64,000 nucleotides of DNA from positions 202,733-266,732 of the forward strand of contig SDWI01000138.1 in NCBI GenBank assembly GCA_009193005.1, given 5' to 3'. This DNA comes from Lamellibrachia luymesi (lineage: Eukaryota > Annelida > Polychaeta > Sabellida > Siboglinidae). Every line of letters starts with the position of its first letter. Within the stretch, counting starts at the first letter, position 1. The notes under the pieces are model-generated. The model searched no databases. It saw only the letters and a program-made list of their open reading frames with translations, and had not been told where the DNA came from. Made by a program: the position numbers and the translations under genes. Below, piece after piece: positions 41,601-55,988 of this stretch.

Positions 41601-44600
41601 CTATGGAGTTACAATTTTGTAGTGATGGGCTGAGAGAGTTCCAGATCTTTGCACCAATAAGTGCTAGAGTTGTTGAAAATGTTGTAACACTAAAAAGGGA
41701 GTGAGTCACTAAGATTGCCTAACTACGTCACTAACACGTCCCACTCAGACAGCATGAAAACACACGTCTCAATGTCACTAACACAACATGTGACAACAGA
41801 TGGCGCACCTGTTCCTTAAACTGTTCAAGCGTGGGCGGGCACTCTGGCACCCCTTCCTCGGTGTGGGCCTCGATCTCGTCTGCTGTCAACACGTGGCTGT
41901 AGAGCAGGAACTGTCGCATGAACTCATTGCGGTCGTCCACCCACAGGTAGGCGAAACTGTCAAACGAGTTGCGGTAATCACACGCCTTGTTCATGATGTT
42001 GTGGACGCGGTCCATCAGGTCTGACCGCATGTCACACAGCTCCTCCATGTCCTCCAAGTCTGGCTGCAACACAGTCAATATTTCAGTCAACTTCCGACAA
42101 TGAAAACATGCAGTATATTTCTGTGTTGAACATGCTTCATAGATATGAGAGTTATCATGGTACAATAGCTTTGTTTTTACAATGTGCTCAGTAAATGTAT
42201 GTATAAATATGTATAAATGTAATTCATGTTTTATAGTCATAAACGTGTTCAGCAATCTTGTTTTTTTTTGGAAAATAGTCCTCGCTCTGCTTAAAATATC
42301 CCAGATATGATATTCAATGACATGAAAATGTATGACATTTACAATTGAATATGACAACTAACTTGACTGATGGAAGTATTACCACAAGTATTCCATCCAA
42401 AGCCCATACATTGAAAGAACGTGCCCAAGACTGCCCAAATGTTGTCAAACAACATACCTGGTAGTGCTCCTGCCCACTGTGTGCAGCCAGTCGATTGATC
42501 TTTGATGCCTGCTTGTATACATCACCCACCAGACCATCTATGAGGTCATAGAAGCCATCAGGCACACCAACATCGAGGGAAGGGCGGAACACCATATCTG
42601 GGGCCTGTACAGTGATGAATAACGTTGATAATTCCCATAGAACAACCAACAAGGAGCTCTGAATAAAGTTGGTCATTAAAATTATCATCATTCAATGTAA
42701 GAACAAGGTCACCTTTGTGTTTCTTTGTCATATAATACAATACTTGATTGAAAAAGTTGCCACCTGAATCATCTTTTCCCTTTCGGATAATTATAATCAA
42801 CATTGGTTTGACATTTTCAAAGAGAAAACTAACTAATGAGATGAAAGATTTGTTGACCCTTCCACTTAGCAAAACAATAAACATCCATTATGGTTCATGC
42901 ATTCAGAGTAAACACATACAATAAGAACCAATCACACCATTGTCGACTCAGGGAATTCCTCTCTGTGCCATATAAGAAATCAACTGGCCACGACATCAGC
43001 TTAGGTGTGCCTCAACCATATATCAAATGGGTATGGTCAGTTCAACCATTACTAGCACCATCAAAATGGTGAGGGTGCAGCACTGAAAGGCAGACCACAC
43101 ACCACATCACCAGTGTTAGTGTCAGCTGTACCAGCGCACCAAGGACCAGGTAGTGTCTGCTGTACCAGCGCACCAAGGACCGGGTAGTGTCTGCTGTACC
43201 AGTGCACCAAGGACCAGGTAGTGTCTGCTGTACCAGCGCACCAAGGACCAGGTAGTGTCTGCTGTACCAGTGCACTAAGGACCAGGTAGTGTCTGCTGTA
43301 CCAGTGCACTAAGGACCGGGTAGTGTCTGCTGTACCAGCGCACCAAGGACCAGGTAGTGTCAGCTGTACCAGCGCACCAAGGACCAGGTAGTGTCTGCTG
43401 TACCAGTGCACTAAGGACCGGGTAGTGTCTGCTGTACCAGCGCACCAAGGACCAGGTAGTGTCTGCTGTACCAGTGCACTAAGGACCAGGTAGTGTCTGC
43501 TGTACCAGTGCACTAAGGACCGGGTAGTGTCTGCTGTACCAGCGCACAAAGGACCAGGTAGTGTCTGCTGTACCAGTGCACTAAGGACCAGGTAGTGTCT
43601 GCTGTACCAGTGCACTAAGGACCGGGTAGTGTCTGCTGTACCAGTGTACCAAGGACCATGTAGTGTCCACTGTACCAGTGCCAGGGACCAGGTAGTGTCT
43701 GCTGTACCAGCGCACCAGGGACCAGGTAGTGTCTGCTGTACCAGTGCACCAGGGACCAGGTAGTGTCTGCTGTACCAATGCACCAGGGACCAGGTAGTGT
43801 CCACTGTACCAGTGCCAGGGACCAGGTAGTGTCCACTGTACCAGTGCCAGGGACCAGGTAGTGTCTGCTGTACCAGTGCACCAGGGACCAGGTAGTGTCT
43901 GCTGTACCAGTGCACCAGGGACCAGGTAGTGTCTGCTGTACCAGCACACCAGGGACCAGGTAGTGTCTGCTGTACCAGTGCACCAGAGACCAGGTAGTGT
44001 CTGCTGTACCAGTGCACCAGGGACCAGGTAGTGTCTGCTGTACCAGTGCACCAGGTAGTGTCTGTTGTACCAGTGCACCAGGGACCAGGTAGTGTCTGCT
44101 GTACCAGTGCACCAGGGACCAGGTAATGTCTGCTGTACCAGTGCACCAGGGTTGGACCAAACTGTTTGGCCTTAGGACATCTAACCAAAGACCTTCAGAC
44201 ATATTAAGTCTCATGGATTCGCCGGGAGACTCTCGGAAATTTATCAAATCTCCCAGTCTCTGGCATGGGAGAACAAATCTCCCGCATTTCCAATGAAACA
44301 ATAAGTATTTTTGTGTCACTTTAGATGACAAAAGATCGCCACATGCGAGGATGTGAAATACTGTGATTTACGCACAATTCTCTGAGACCCTGAGACTCTC
44401 CGATTTTCATTTCATAAACTTAACATGTATGGACGTTTTAATCACAGAGAGAAGAACACCGCTATTTGACAAGCACTACTAACTCTGATTTACCTGCAGC
44501 TCAAGGAAGGCAACGAACAGCGGTAGGACTTCTGGCTTCGAGTCAGTGTTGCACAGCAGGAACTTAAGGCTGCAGTTGATTGTGTTGAAGAAACCATCAA

Positions 44601-47600
44601 CGACCATCTCATCGAGGTAGTCGACGTACGCTTTCCAAATGTCTGTTTCTTCATCAGCTTTCAGGAACGCCTTGTTCTCCTGCCAACACAAAATGTTGGC
44701 ATTAACAATTTCTAAAAACGAATGCAGTTGAAGAACACTAGATAAAAGGAGATTAAGACTAGATTAAAGATAAGTTTTTTGTTATCATATTTCTCTATCT
44801 ATAGATTAACAACAGGATAGAAACACGTTATAGGCGTGTCCAATCAACTGGCGATCAACATAAACTAATCAGCATTATTAACAATAACACAAAACTTCCA
44901 TTGTGCATTAATCCTCAGAGGTGCATCAAAACGAAAGGGTTAGGCAATTTTGAAATTAATATACAATGTTAAAGCGAAATAAAAGGCATGGTTTTGGGGC
45001 TACTCAGAATGTGTTTTAAAAGTGGGAGATTCTGGACATTTCTCTGATTGACTGAGGGCTGACATGTTAATCAATGTGACCGATAAGCACATGTGCAGTT
45101 CTATGACTACAAGTAACATATTAAGGGAGGCCAGCATACACATAACCAATGCAGTCTTGAACAAATGTGTTATCTTGCCAGAAAGAGGACAAGTTCAGTA
45201 AACAAAGACCAAAAGATGTTACATAAGTTGAGTTAGGATGCAAATAGCATGGCTGTATTCTACTGGCAAGTATAGGAATAGGAATATTTTCATTTGGCAA
45301 GGGAATATTGCCAGAATTGACAGTATGGCGCGGCCCATGAAATTAAGATGCGGTGTGTTCAACAAGGTTTAGCTAGTAATAAACTGGCATGATATCCTTA
45401 ATCATAGTTATAAATGGTTATGTCTTAGTAACTCTTATTGGTGCATAGACCGAAAACCATGACTTTTGTCAAGGTTTTTCATCCATCTGTTGTCATCAAC
45501 AGAAGGATGAATACACCACGAGCTAAGCAGGGAATGTACTGTTAAAAAGATAAATCTTCAAATGGCAACAAATTTTTATTGTTTCCTACCGACCTAACAA
45601 GGAGTGAATTCCCAAGAGTTCAGAAACCAAGAAATCCATACCTTGGGTAGTTCACAAATTTACACATATTTAGTTTCTAAGTACAAAATGGTCATATAGC
45701 ATTATTTATTTGTCATGTTGACAGATTTTAGGAGAATATAAGTGTCACGAGACAACAGTGATGAAGGAATGAGACACATACGTCAAGCAGCGTATGCAAC
45801 TGCTGGCCGGCAGCCTCAATCTCGTTGTAGCGTTTCTTCAATCGGTCGTTACGATCATCAAGGTTGAGCAACGATTCGTTCTTTCCTTCCTTCCTCTCAA
45901 ACAGTGACGTCTTGCTCCACGATGCCATTATCTTCTGCAGCTTCTCTACATTGTCCTTTGCCTTCTGCACCCGCATCTCAAGGTCATGGACCATGTCCCG
46001 TGCTGTCTCGATGTAGTCCCACACTCCTGGAAACAGAGACACGCTGTCAGACATTCACTGAGTGCTTGTTATTATATAAAACCCTCCCAATGCAATACAA
46101 CTCACCAGACTGTCGGGTTTAGGATTAACAACACTAGCATCATCAGATGAAGTGACAAATATATTCATGCAATTATCGTAATATGGATGTATTTTAATAC
46201 GCACACCAACTGCAGACCCTGGTGCACAGTAGTTAGAGAACAGAGCACTTTTCAGTACTTGCTAAGTCAGTTCATTCAGCTCTATAAACGATTACCTGCT
46301 TCTTGTCATAACTGTTAAGTTACAATATATTGATGTCTTATGTACATTGATGTCTTATGTTCTTGCCTGGTGGCAACAAGGAAACCAAATATAATCAAAG
46401 GCTTTAATTGGCACAGGAAAGGAAGCAGAAAAATCAAGAATTTGCCAAAAACTGACCAAGAGAAGACATCTTAGGAAGATGCATACCATCACTGGTCCAG
46501 TTCAGTTCTTCCTCAGCCTGTTTCAGTTGTGTATCAATCTCCAGCAGTTGACCCTCAATGAGTGGGTATTCCACCTCAAGCACACTATTGCGCACTTTGT
46601 TGTACCAGCGTACCATCAGGTCGAGGTTCTGGCCGTACTGCCGCAGTTTGTCGTTACTGGCGTATATGGACCCAGCACTTTCTGGTATCTCCTCCACGTC
46701 ACGCAGTTCCAGGTATTTGACCTCGCGTAGTACAGCCACCAGCTGAAACATCAACAGCCAACTGTATAGGAGATGCTGAGCCAGAGGAGAGAAATAGACA
46801 TTGTTTTAGTTTATGATCATTAGAAAGTGAATTTAAACAGACCATATAAAGTAACAAGCATGAGATGGTGTATGGACAAGGAAGCTATTGGTTTATTTAT
46901 CCAGTGGAACAATGACAGGGGCAAGTTAGGAAAGCAAAACAAATGGCAAATGAAGATGGATTATATTCTGGAGAACTTAGTCCACATAAGTAGGTAAGTA
47001 GGGAGACAACCATCATACGAGCCTGTACCATCACAAGTTGGCAGGCAGATTAATGGTGATAAGGTATGATGTATGCTGTTTGGACATATTTATAGGTCGA
47101 TCAATAACTGAAACAATTTGTCATCCAAAGATATAAAAACACCTTCACACACACGAATAAATAAATAAACAAACAACTGCACTCATCCTTGCAGATGTTC
47201 ACAATGGGACAGCACACGTTTTACTCATCTACCTTGTTTCATGTGAATACGTCTCATTAAGCCACTAGTGGCCCCCAGAGGGAGCAGTGCTGTACAAACA
47301 CTGAGCACAGTTGACATGTAAGTTCTGTATTACCTGAGGATCAAAGTTGACACTAATGAGGTTGTTCTCTATGTTTCGATGTAAAAGAGCCTGAGCGAGA
47401 TTGAACTTGCACGCCTCATCCACTTGCGCCAGCCATTCTTTGTACATCTCTTCCTCCACGCTGCATACAACATGAGCAAACATTCCACGTGTGTTTGGTG
47501 AAATTAACAATACAATAATTTCATATCTGATAATAGTATTCATTCTTCGAGGACATAACAAAACAAGCATCACAAAGTCTAGATTTGAATTGCATGGCAA

Positions 47601-50600
47601 AAATTAAATGTTCGGAAAGGAGTAATCTGCAATGGAAAATGACAACACATATGCACGTTCTAATCAATTTAATATTCTGTTTGCATGTTACCGAAGAGAC
47701 TGCCTCAGAAAGTCATTGAAAGGGGTGTGGATTAGGATGGAAACTCCATGTGGTGCCATCTAGTGGACAAAACAAATATTGTTCTACACATGGTGCCACC
47801 TAGCAGATGTGTGTGTGTATGCGTGCCTGCGTGCGTGCGTGCGTGCGTGCGTGTGTGCATGTGTATATATCACAACTTCCAAGAAGAGAGGACTCACATG
47901 CGAAGGAGCTCCAGCATCTTTTCATAATGGTCGTTCATCTCCTGAGCTGCCGGGCCATTCATGCAGCTGGAGCACCAGTAATACAACAATGAACAAACTG
48001 AACTAAGTTTAACAACAAGATAATTACTTTGTTCATCAAGGTTTGTGGTGACGGTACACTACATTAAGATAAAATGGCAAATAAAATAATCAATCTTATA
48101 CAGAATGTTTGCTACAACCAGCGATATTTGTCAACATGCTATGAATTTTTGAGTTGTGAAATTATTATAGCAGGATATGATGTAATACCTTGTTGAACTT
48201 CGTAGTAAGTTATTTACATGTGAAGATCAACATTTACAAGTTAATGTGGACATAGAAAAATGTCAAGTTTGCTATTTAAAATAATAATTACACAATTGCA
48301 ATTCCATTAGAATTTTGCATATGTTAAGATTAGTTTTTTATTATAGGAACATTTGTAAAATTACAAAAATGTCTATAAAAATTGCTCAATACCAAATGCA
48401 AAATGTGTCATTTTTACCTGTGCCTACCATTAAATAATTATTGTCTATTTAATGCAATATATTTCAACATTCCCTCAAGCGACAAAAACGTGATCAATGG
48501 CTACGTACGGATGTTCATAATGCTTGAAATTGCTCTTCTGGGTCGTGAGTCGCTCTCTCAGTTCAGATGCCCACTTCATTGTTCCTGCCACCAGGGGCAT
48601 GTTTTTGTGTAATTCAACGCGTCCTGCCATTTTGCGTAATACCATCTGTTTGTCGTACAACTTCTTCACAACATTCAGTTCTTCGTCCATCATTGCTATC
48701 AGCTTCGGGAAGTTCGGGTCAAAGTCCTGCTTGATGAGTGGACGCTCCAGCAGTGAACCGAATATGTCACATAACTGTCAACGCAGCAAGGACAATGTCT
48801 GGTTAATAACAAAGATGTCACACAGCTATCAACACAGCAAGGACAACATCTGGTTAATAACAAAGATGTCACATAACTGTCAACGCAGCAAGGACAACGT
48901 CTGGTTAATAACAAAGATGTCACACAGCTATCAACACAGCAAGGACAACGTCTGGTTAATAACGAAGATGTCACACAGCTATCAACACAGCAAGGACAAC
49001 GTCTGGTTATTAACGAAGATGTCACACAGCTATCAACACAGCAAGGACAACGTCTGGTTAATAACAAAGATGTCACACAGCTATCAATACAGCAAGGACA
49101 ATGTCTGGTTAATAACAAAGATGTCATACAGCTATCAACACAGCAAGGACAACATTTGGTTAATAACAAAGACGTCATACAGCTATCAACACAGCAAGGA
49201 CAAAGTCTGGTTAATAACAAAGGTGTCACACAGCTATCAACACAGAAAGGACAATGTCTGGTTAATAACACAAATATCAACACATGAAGGACAATGTCTG
49301 GTTAATAATAAACATGTCACACAGCTGTCAACACAGCAAAGACAACATCTGGTTTATAACAAAAATGTCACACAGCTCTCAGCACAGCAAGGACAATGTC
49401 TGGTTAATAATAAAGATGTAACACAATTGTTTATAGAAACCTCTCAGTAGCTAACATGGCACAGCCAATATGGAATACGATATTTTTTTTAATATGTGTC
49501 ATCCAACTTGACAAAGTACACAAACATTGTAAAATACTATATGTATTAAGAGAGCTGGCACAAGAATGTAATTTGTTTGCTTGAGTAAAAGTATTATTAG
49601 TATTACTAAAGAAACTGTACTTGAAATATAGGTAAAATGTTTAAAATGTATGTAATGTATGTATTTTTAACTCCTTGCCATAGTTTTATCAAATTTATAT
49701 CCATGTTTTGGACCAATAAAGGTATTATTATTATTATTATGTAAAAGTACTTGATTAATGTTCACAAAAGTAGATAACAGACAAGATTAGAAATGCAAAA
49801 AAGCAAACGTTACATTTACATTACATGCAAATATTACATTACAATTACAAACTAGATTATTCACATAACAAATTTTTATTTGAGCAGTAGCTGGTTCTCA
49901 AACTTAATATAATAATAATAGTATTTTTTCACCTAAATCCTCAGGGATTCAAGCAACAAACCTGAACTGTTAAGCATGACAAAGTTGTGAGTAAATCATG
50001 ATTATGATTCGTGATTTCCTATGTCATAACCATCACTGAAGCTGATAGTGGTGTTCCTGGTTACCTTGAATGCTGACTCCAGCCCGGAGCAGTCATTGAA
50101 TCCCTGGCACACAATGGACGCCATCCTGCGATCCAGGTCTTCCACAGCAGTCTTGAAGTTCTGGTAGTCCTTCGGGAACTCCTGAAGTCATTCTTGTATG
50201 ATCAAAACAATGTCAATATCTTCCTGAAGTTTGCATAGCATAGTGGCAATGGCACTTAAGACTTGTGAAATGTAGCAAATTAACAAACATCAAATGAAAT
50301 AATTATGCTTAAAATAATCAAATTGTTGTCCTATCCGTTTTACATGTTTTTACAACATGTATTTTCATCATCTGGAAAATAAGAATCAACAATCTGCATG
50401 AGTTTCAGGTGAGTTATGCAGTTAGTTTGAAAAGTTGGTGTCACATAGGTGTCAACGTTACTGCTTTCAGATGGGAAATACCACTTTTTTCCTTGGTCCC
50501 ACTTTCCAGTTTTTTATGAAATGCCCCATTTTTTGCGATTTTTTCAAAAATGAAAAAATTCATAGTAAAATCGATCTATTTGCCATATGTGTGATCACCA

Positions 50601-53600
50601 TGAGCGAGAACGACACATCAAAATGATGACCTGTAAAAAACAACATGAGAAACAACGAAAAACCACTAAAACTGACAAAAGTTGAGTGGAGGACAGTGTT
50701 TCTCACTTATTCGTGAACAGGAAACAGGAAATATTTATTCATCCCAAAGACAACAAAACAGAGTATTCAACACAAAAACCATACAATATATTACATCTAT
50801 GTCGACATGAGAAAACGAACTGGTAAGAATATAGAGTACGGTCTGAAAATAAAAGATAATGTCATATAAGGGACGGGAGACTCCTACTAAGACTAAAAAT
50901 TAATCGCTGTCATAGGAGCCACCCTGAACACTTTCCTGCTTTTCCAAGAGCAGACTTTGACACCAATGATGCACTGAGCACTGGGACCGTACACTGACCT
51001 CCTCGGTGGGATCCAGGCAGTCATATGTCTTCTCCGTGAAGACTTTGTAGAGGTCCTGGAACTCCTCGTACTGCGTCACGATCTCCCCACTCAGCATCTT
51101 GCCCTTGATGCCACCAAACTCGATCTTCTCCAGTTTGAAGAATTCAATGGTCGTCACAAACAGCTCCTGTAAGTCATGATATCCTGCTTTAAGAACTATG
51201 TATCAGATATGCTTTATAAGCAACAGCATCTGTTCGCTACACCACAACAACTGTCACCAAAAGCAGCACCCAGGCAAGATCACACGTGGTGCTGTGCGAA
51301 TTATGTAAAGAAGAAAGTCATCATCTATAATGATAAATTTCATCAAATGAATATGATAAAATTTCTACATTTTAACTAAAAGTACAACAAATTAAAACCC
51401 TTTCTATGACATTTAGGCCCATATCTCACTAATTTTTCATGGCACAATAAGGTGTGAATTTACATTCCTCTACATATGACTCTTCCACCGACAAGCATCG
51501 TGTACTAATTTGAAACCAATGTCCTGTCCAATGTTCTAGCTACTGTGCTACATCTCCACATGTATCTGAAAAACAAACAAACAATAGACATCTGCTATAA
51601 ACTGCAACTTACATGAACCATCTCAACTCTCTCGACAAATTTGTCAAATCGGTGGAAGACTAGCTGTGGTGCAAACTCCCAGGATCTCGGCTCCTTCTCC
51701 TTGAAGTAGTCCCGTATGTGCAAGCGATGTTGCTCATACGTCTCACGGAAGTGTCTTAGTATCTTCCTTGCCAAGTTCACCTTTTCTATTGTCTCTTCTA
51801 CCTCACCCTTGAAGATCTCCAGTGGATCAAGAAACGTTTGACTCTGGCAAATGGAAAATGAAATGGTAAATAACTATGATGGTGAATTAAATAATGTCAC
51901 TCAAGCAACCACAAATTGGCCACTTGATCAACTTCCTCATAAGAACTTTTATTAAAATAATTGAATCTTTCTTCTTCTCTGTTTTTCATTATGATCATAC
52001 ATGGGTCCAAGAACAGTTACATGTTTTTCATTATGATCATACAAGGGTCCAAGAACAGTTACATGTTTTTCATTATGATCATACAAGGGTCCAAGAACAG
52101 TTACATGTTTTTGGCCCAGCAATAACCATTAGTATTTTTGAAACCATCTTTTGAACTTCTTCCAGAATGTTTTCCTGATTACCTTACGTACATGAAATTT
52201 TTAATGATACTGCATATTTCCCACAGTAGCACAAAAACACAGCAATTAAACCAGTTGACCATCGAACATAAACAAAGTTCGCACATTTACAATGATATCA
52301 CTGTGGACATAAGATCACCGATTGCACTTCGCATTATGCTCACCATCTCGATGATGAGGTTAAACGTCTCCTGCAGTAAGACAACGATGCGAGCGGGGAC
52401 ATTGTAGTAGTCGGAGTTGGCCCACACAAGACAGATGACGTGCATGAGTGGTGCCACATGCTGCTCCAACTGGTCATAGTCGAGCTGTTCGATGTCTTGG
52501 AACATATTCTTCAGCGGCCGCAGGTGGAGGTTGATATCCTGGGCTTCGGTCAATGCTGCAACAATACACTGATCACAATTACATCGATTTTGATTTGGTT
52601 TTGTTATCGGATGTGTCCGATAGGTGGCACCATATACACAATACTATTGTGTCCACTAGATGGCGTCACATATACAGCAGTATTCATTTTGTCCGCTAGA
52701 TGACACCACAGTTGCTCCATCCAAATACACATCAATGACATCACAATCTTCATGTCTATGCAAATTTTGTTGATGTTGATTAATGTAGCTCAAGCGTATC
52801 ACAGAAACTATTAAGACAAGCAGTTAAGACAACATTGTAGTTAGGTTGGCTGATGAGCAAATGAGACTCCTGTACACGTAATTTCCCTCTGCATTCGAAC
52901 ATTATGATCAACTCACCAGACACAACATCGCGGAACATGCTCTTGAATGATGGGAAGTAGCTGCTATTGGACTTCTCCAGCAGCTCAGCCATTCTGCGGA
53001 CCTTCGGTTCACGCAACTACAACACACCACTGGCTTGCTAAGGAATGCTGTGAATTTTTTTGTCAGGGAAAGAAGTTAGTAAATTTTGTTTTTTAAACAT
53101 ATTACCTATGGCAGTGTTCTGTCTGTTTCTCTGTGGTATATATCAGTCTCAGGTGTTGGGAGACAATCTCTTCCACTGGCGTTGTTGTTATTATAGGGTA
53201 GGATATTGCTTCTATACCAGTGAATAATATACAAATTGTGTCTATAATTGGTGTATAAAGTGTACCTGATCATAGATGCATTCAAGGTTCTGTGCCTTTG
53301 ACTTCCAGAATTCAATCTCGACAAGGGGACCAGGATTGAGTCCCTCCAGCAGAGGTTGGGCCGAGTCCTTCTTGAGCACATCTTGTATCTGATGGGACCA
53401 CTCGATGATCACTGACTCAATTGAGTGAACCAAGTTTCTATCATAGACTTCACCCCTACAATAAAAAATATAACAATGATAATGCACTTCAAGCATTATG
53501 AGTGCTGATGAGGCATATAGATAAACAGAAATAGACAATTCTAATTTATTCTATGTTAAAATTTTATGTTTACACACAAAACATTCTGTTGTCTTCCAAG

Positions 53601-55956
53601 ACTAAGAAACAACAGAGCAGCGCGATATTCATGCATACAAAATAAGCACGCTGCTTAACTTTTAATAGTGCACATACAAACGAGTTATAAACACAAATGA
53701 GAAGATGTTGTTATTTCTTATCAACTTTTCTTATCAGGTCTCTATTTAAAACAAGGATCACTGTCTGAAACAGACATTTTAGCACATCAATTTGTTCACA
53801 GCAATATCAAGAACAATGCACAATTTCAAACTGCTTCACATATCAACATCACAACAATGCACACCCCTAGTACTATGCGGTTAAGAAATATAAATCAGTA
53901 AATGCATTCCGTGTCTGATGTAAACATAGATTTAACATAAATGACACAGGTTTTTTGGATTTTAATTTACTGTCCACAAATCTGCTTTATAAATATTCCT
54001 AAATATTAAAATAAACAGGGTGGCTCGTACAATAGTGACCAAGCCTGGTCTTAGTAGATAACTTTTTGTCATATTACCTACTTTATACTACACACAAATA
54101 NATATATATATATATATATATATAAATATTGTGTTTTTTGGGGAGGTTGAATTTAAATTGTCCTATTATGTATGTATCGATTCTATGTATGTATTGACTA
54201 ATTTATGTTACTGTTTTGCTATTGGTCAAAATAAAGCACAACAATCAATCATTTGATTTGTCTGGGTTTCAGTAACATCTTACTAATTTAATTAAGTTAT
54301 AAATCAAAGAAGTACAGTGCTGCAAAAAAATACCACAAAGACACATCATATATTAAGAGGAAAATAATATTATCTATCTGGAACAATTATCATCATATTG
54401 AATGTTTCCAATATTGTGCATGGGCTCTCTGCTAGAAGGTCCAACACTGAAAAATTACTATTGACTCACTTTTCAGCACTCAGACTGATAGATTCATCTG
54501 CGCCATCAGTGCCTGCTGGCAGTGGGAGCAAGGTCTTGCCCTTCACCTGCCCCGACACGACATACACACTGCTCTTCAGGTGATGAATGTGTCGCATCAC
54601 ATCATCAGAGACAACCCGTGGCCATTGTTCATGGTTACGCTCGTTCGCCAACAACGGCACCAACACCTGCAAGACATTTATAGCTTACAAGTTTCATGGC
54701 ATTGCAAACGTTACATGTGCCTAAACTTAAAAATGTCTTAAGAACACTATGTTAACACCCAGTTGGCATATGTACGAAGGCCAGTTTATTTCAAGAAGTA
54801 TTTGCCTAGCACAATCCAATTGCTATTGATGTTGCTAAAAAATGCCATTCTGAAAATGTAAGATAAATGTGCGTTATGTTTATTTAACATATATAAAGGC
54901 ACTCTCTGACCACATCTGTATCACTGTATTCTTCAAAAAGCAAATGTGGGTTCATTAAAACAACCAAAACTACTTTAGCTGTTCTGACCACTACCAAGAA
55001 TCCAGGTCCCAATGAGACTGCTAAGCAAGTTCCCATTCAATAACTATGTGTATTTATGCAAAATAACAACACAAGTCCAGCGTAGATTGAAATAGGCCAA
55101 AGAATGACATTTAGATTTATTAATTAAGTAGCAGGAAATTAGGCAAGCATACATCATCAAAATAAGATACATCAAATAATCTCAGCAAGCATGCCGGCCC
55201 CCAAAAAAGGTGTTGTTTAGTATCTCATGCCCATCAGCTACCCACTACCAGTACTATCTGTACCACTACTGTCTTCAATACAACTCACATGATATCGGTG
55301 GGGGTCACTCCGCCACCAGGTCACCCTCTGTGACCGACCCTTTTCAAGGATCTTCTTTGTATTAATAAACCAGGCCTCTGGTGTCTCCAAGAATGATACT
55401 CTTTACATTTGCATTGTTCGGCCAGTTTTACTTGTAAGAATAAGGTGGCCTGATATGCCTTAGTTATGACAACATAACAACATTGCATATTTGCAGCAAA
55501 ATACCACAGAAAATTATTACATTTTTTGTGAAAGATTGGCAGAAGAGGGATATCTCACAACACAATTATTTGATAGCTAGGCCTAGATCACCCATAATGC
55601 AATCCAGAGTAATTGAAATTAAATGCTTGCATTTGACGTCAACAATTAACTTGGCAAGCAGTCTTTAGTGTTCAGTCATGTACTTAGGACTCAGGCAGCA
55701 AGTTGTCAATTGGTTGTTTGCAAATCAACAGCAGACACTGCTGATATGGAGCATGGACTGCAGAGTACTATCTGGACTGAACAAGGTTTTGGTAGGTCAT
55801 GCGTGACGTTATGCCAATAAAATACCTTGATTTGTTAAGTGGTAACAGAGTTACAATACATTAAGGTATATAGGTTTATTTTGCACTTAGTATTTTAACA
55901 ACAAAACTTATATCAACATGTTACATATTTGTAGGTGTATATAATTGTAATAAATG

Positions 55957-55988
<32 letters not shown>

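Noticed and set aside
43061..44331. Long minus-strand open frames of 165-375 codons
   Set aside because: They are products of the 34-bp tandem repeat reading through every frame; there is no protein similarity and no exon structure.
47262..47292. CACTAGTGGCCCCCAGAGGGAGCAG as a further CTCF-like site
   Set aside because: It matches the core poorly and is not part of the repeat family at 47750 and 52615, so it was not counted.
48524..49450. 308-codon plus-strand frame and 194-codon minus-strand frame
   Set aside because: Both run through the 51-bp minisatellite and antisense to exon 9; repetitive Ser/Cys-rich translations with no family match.
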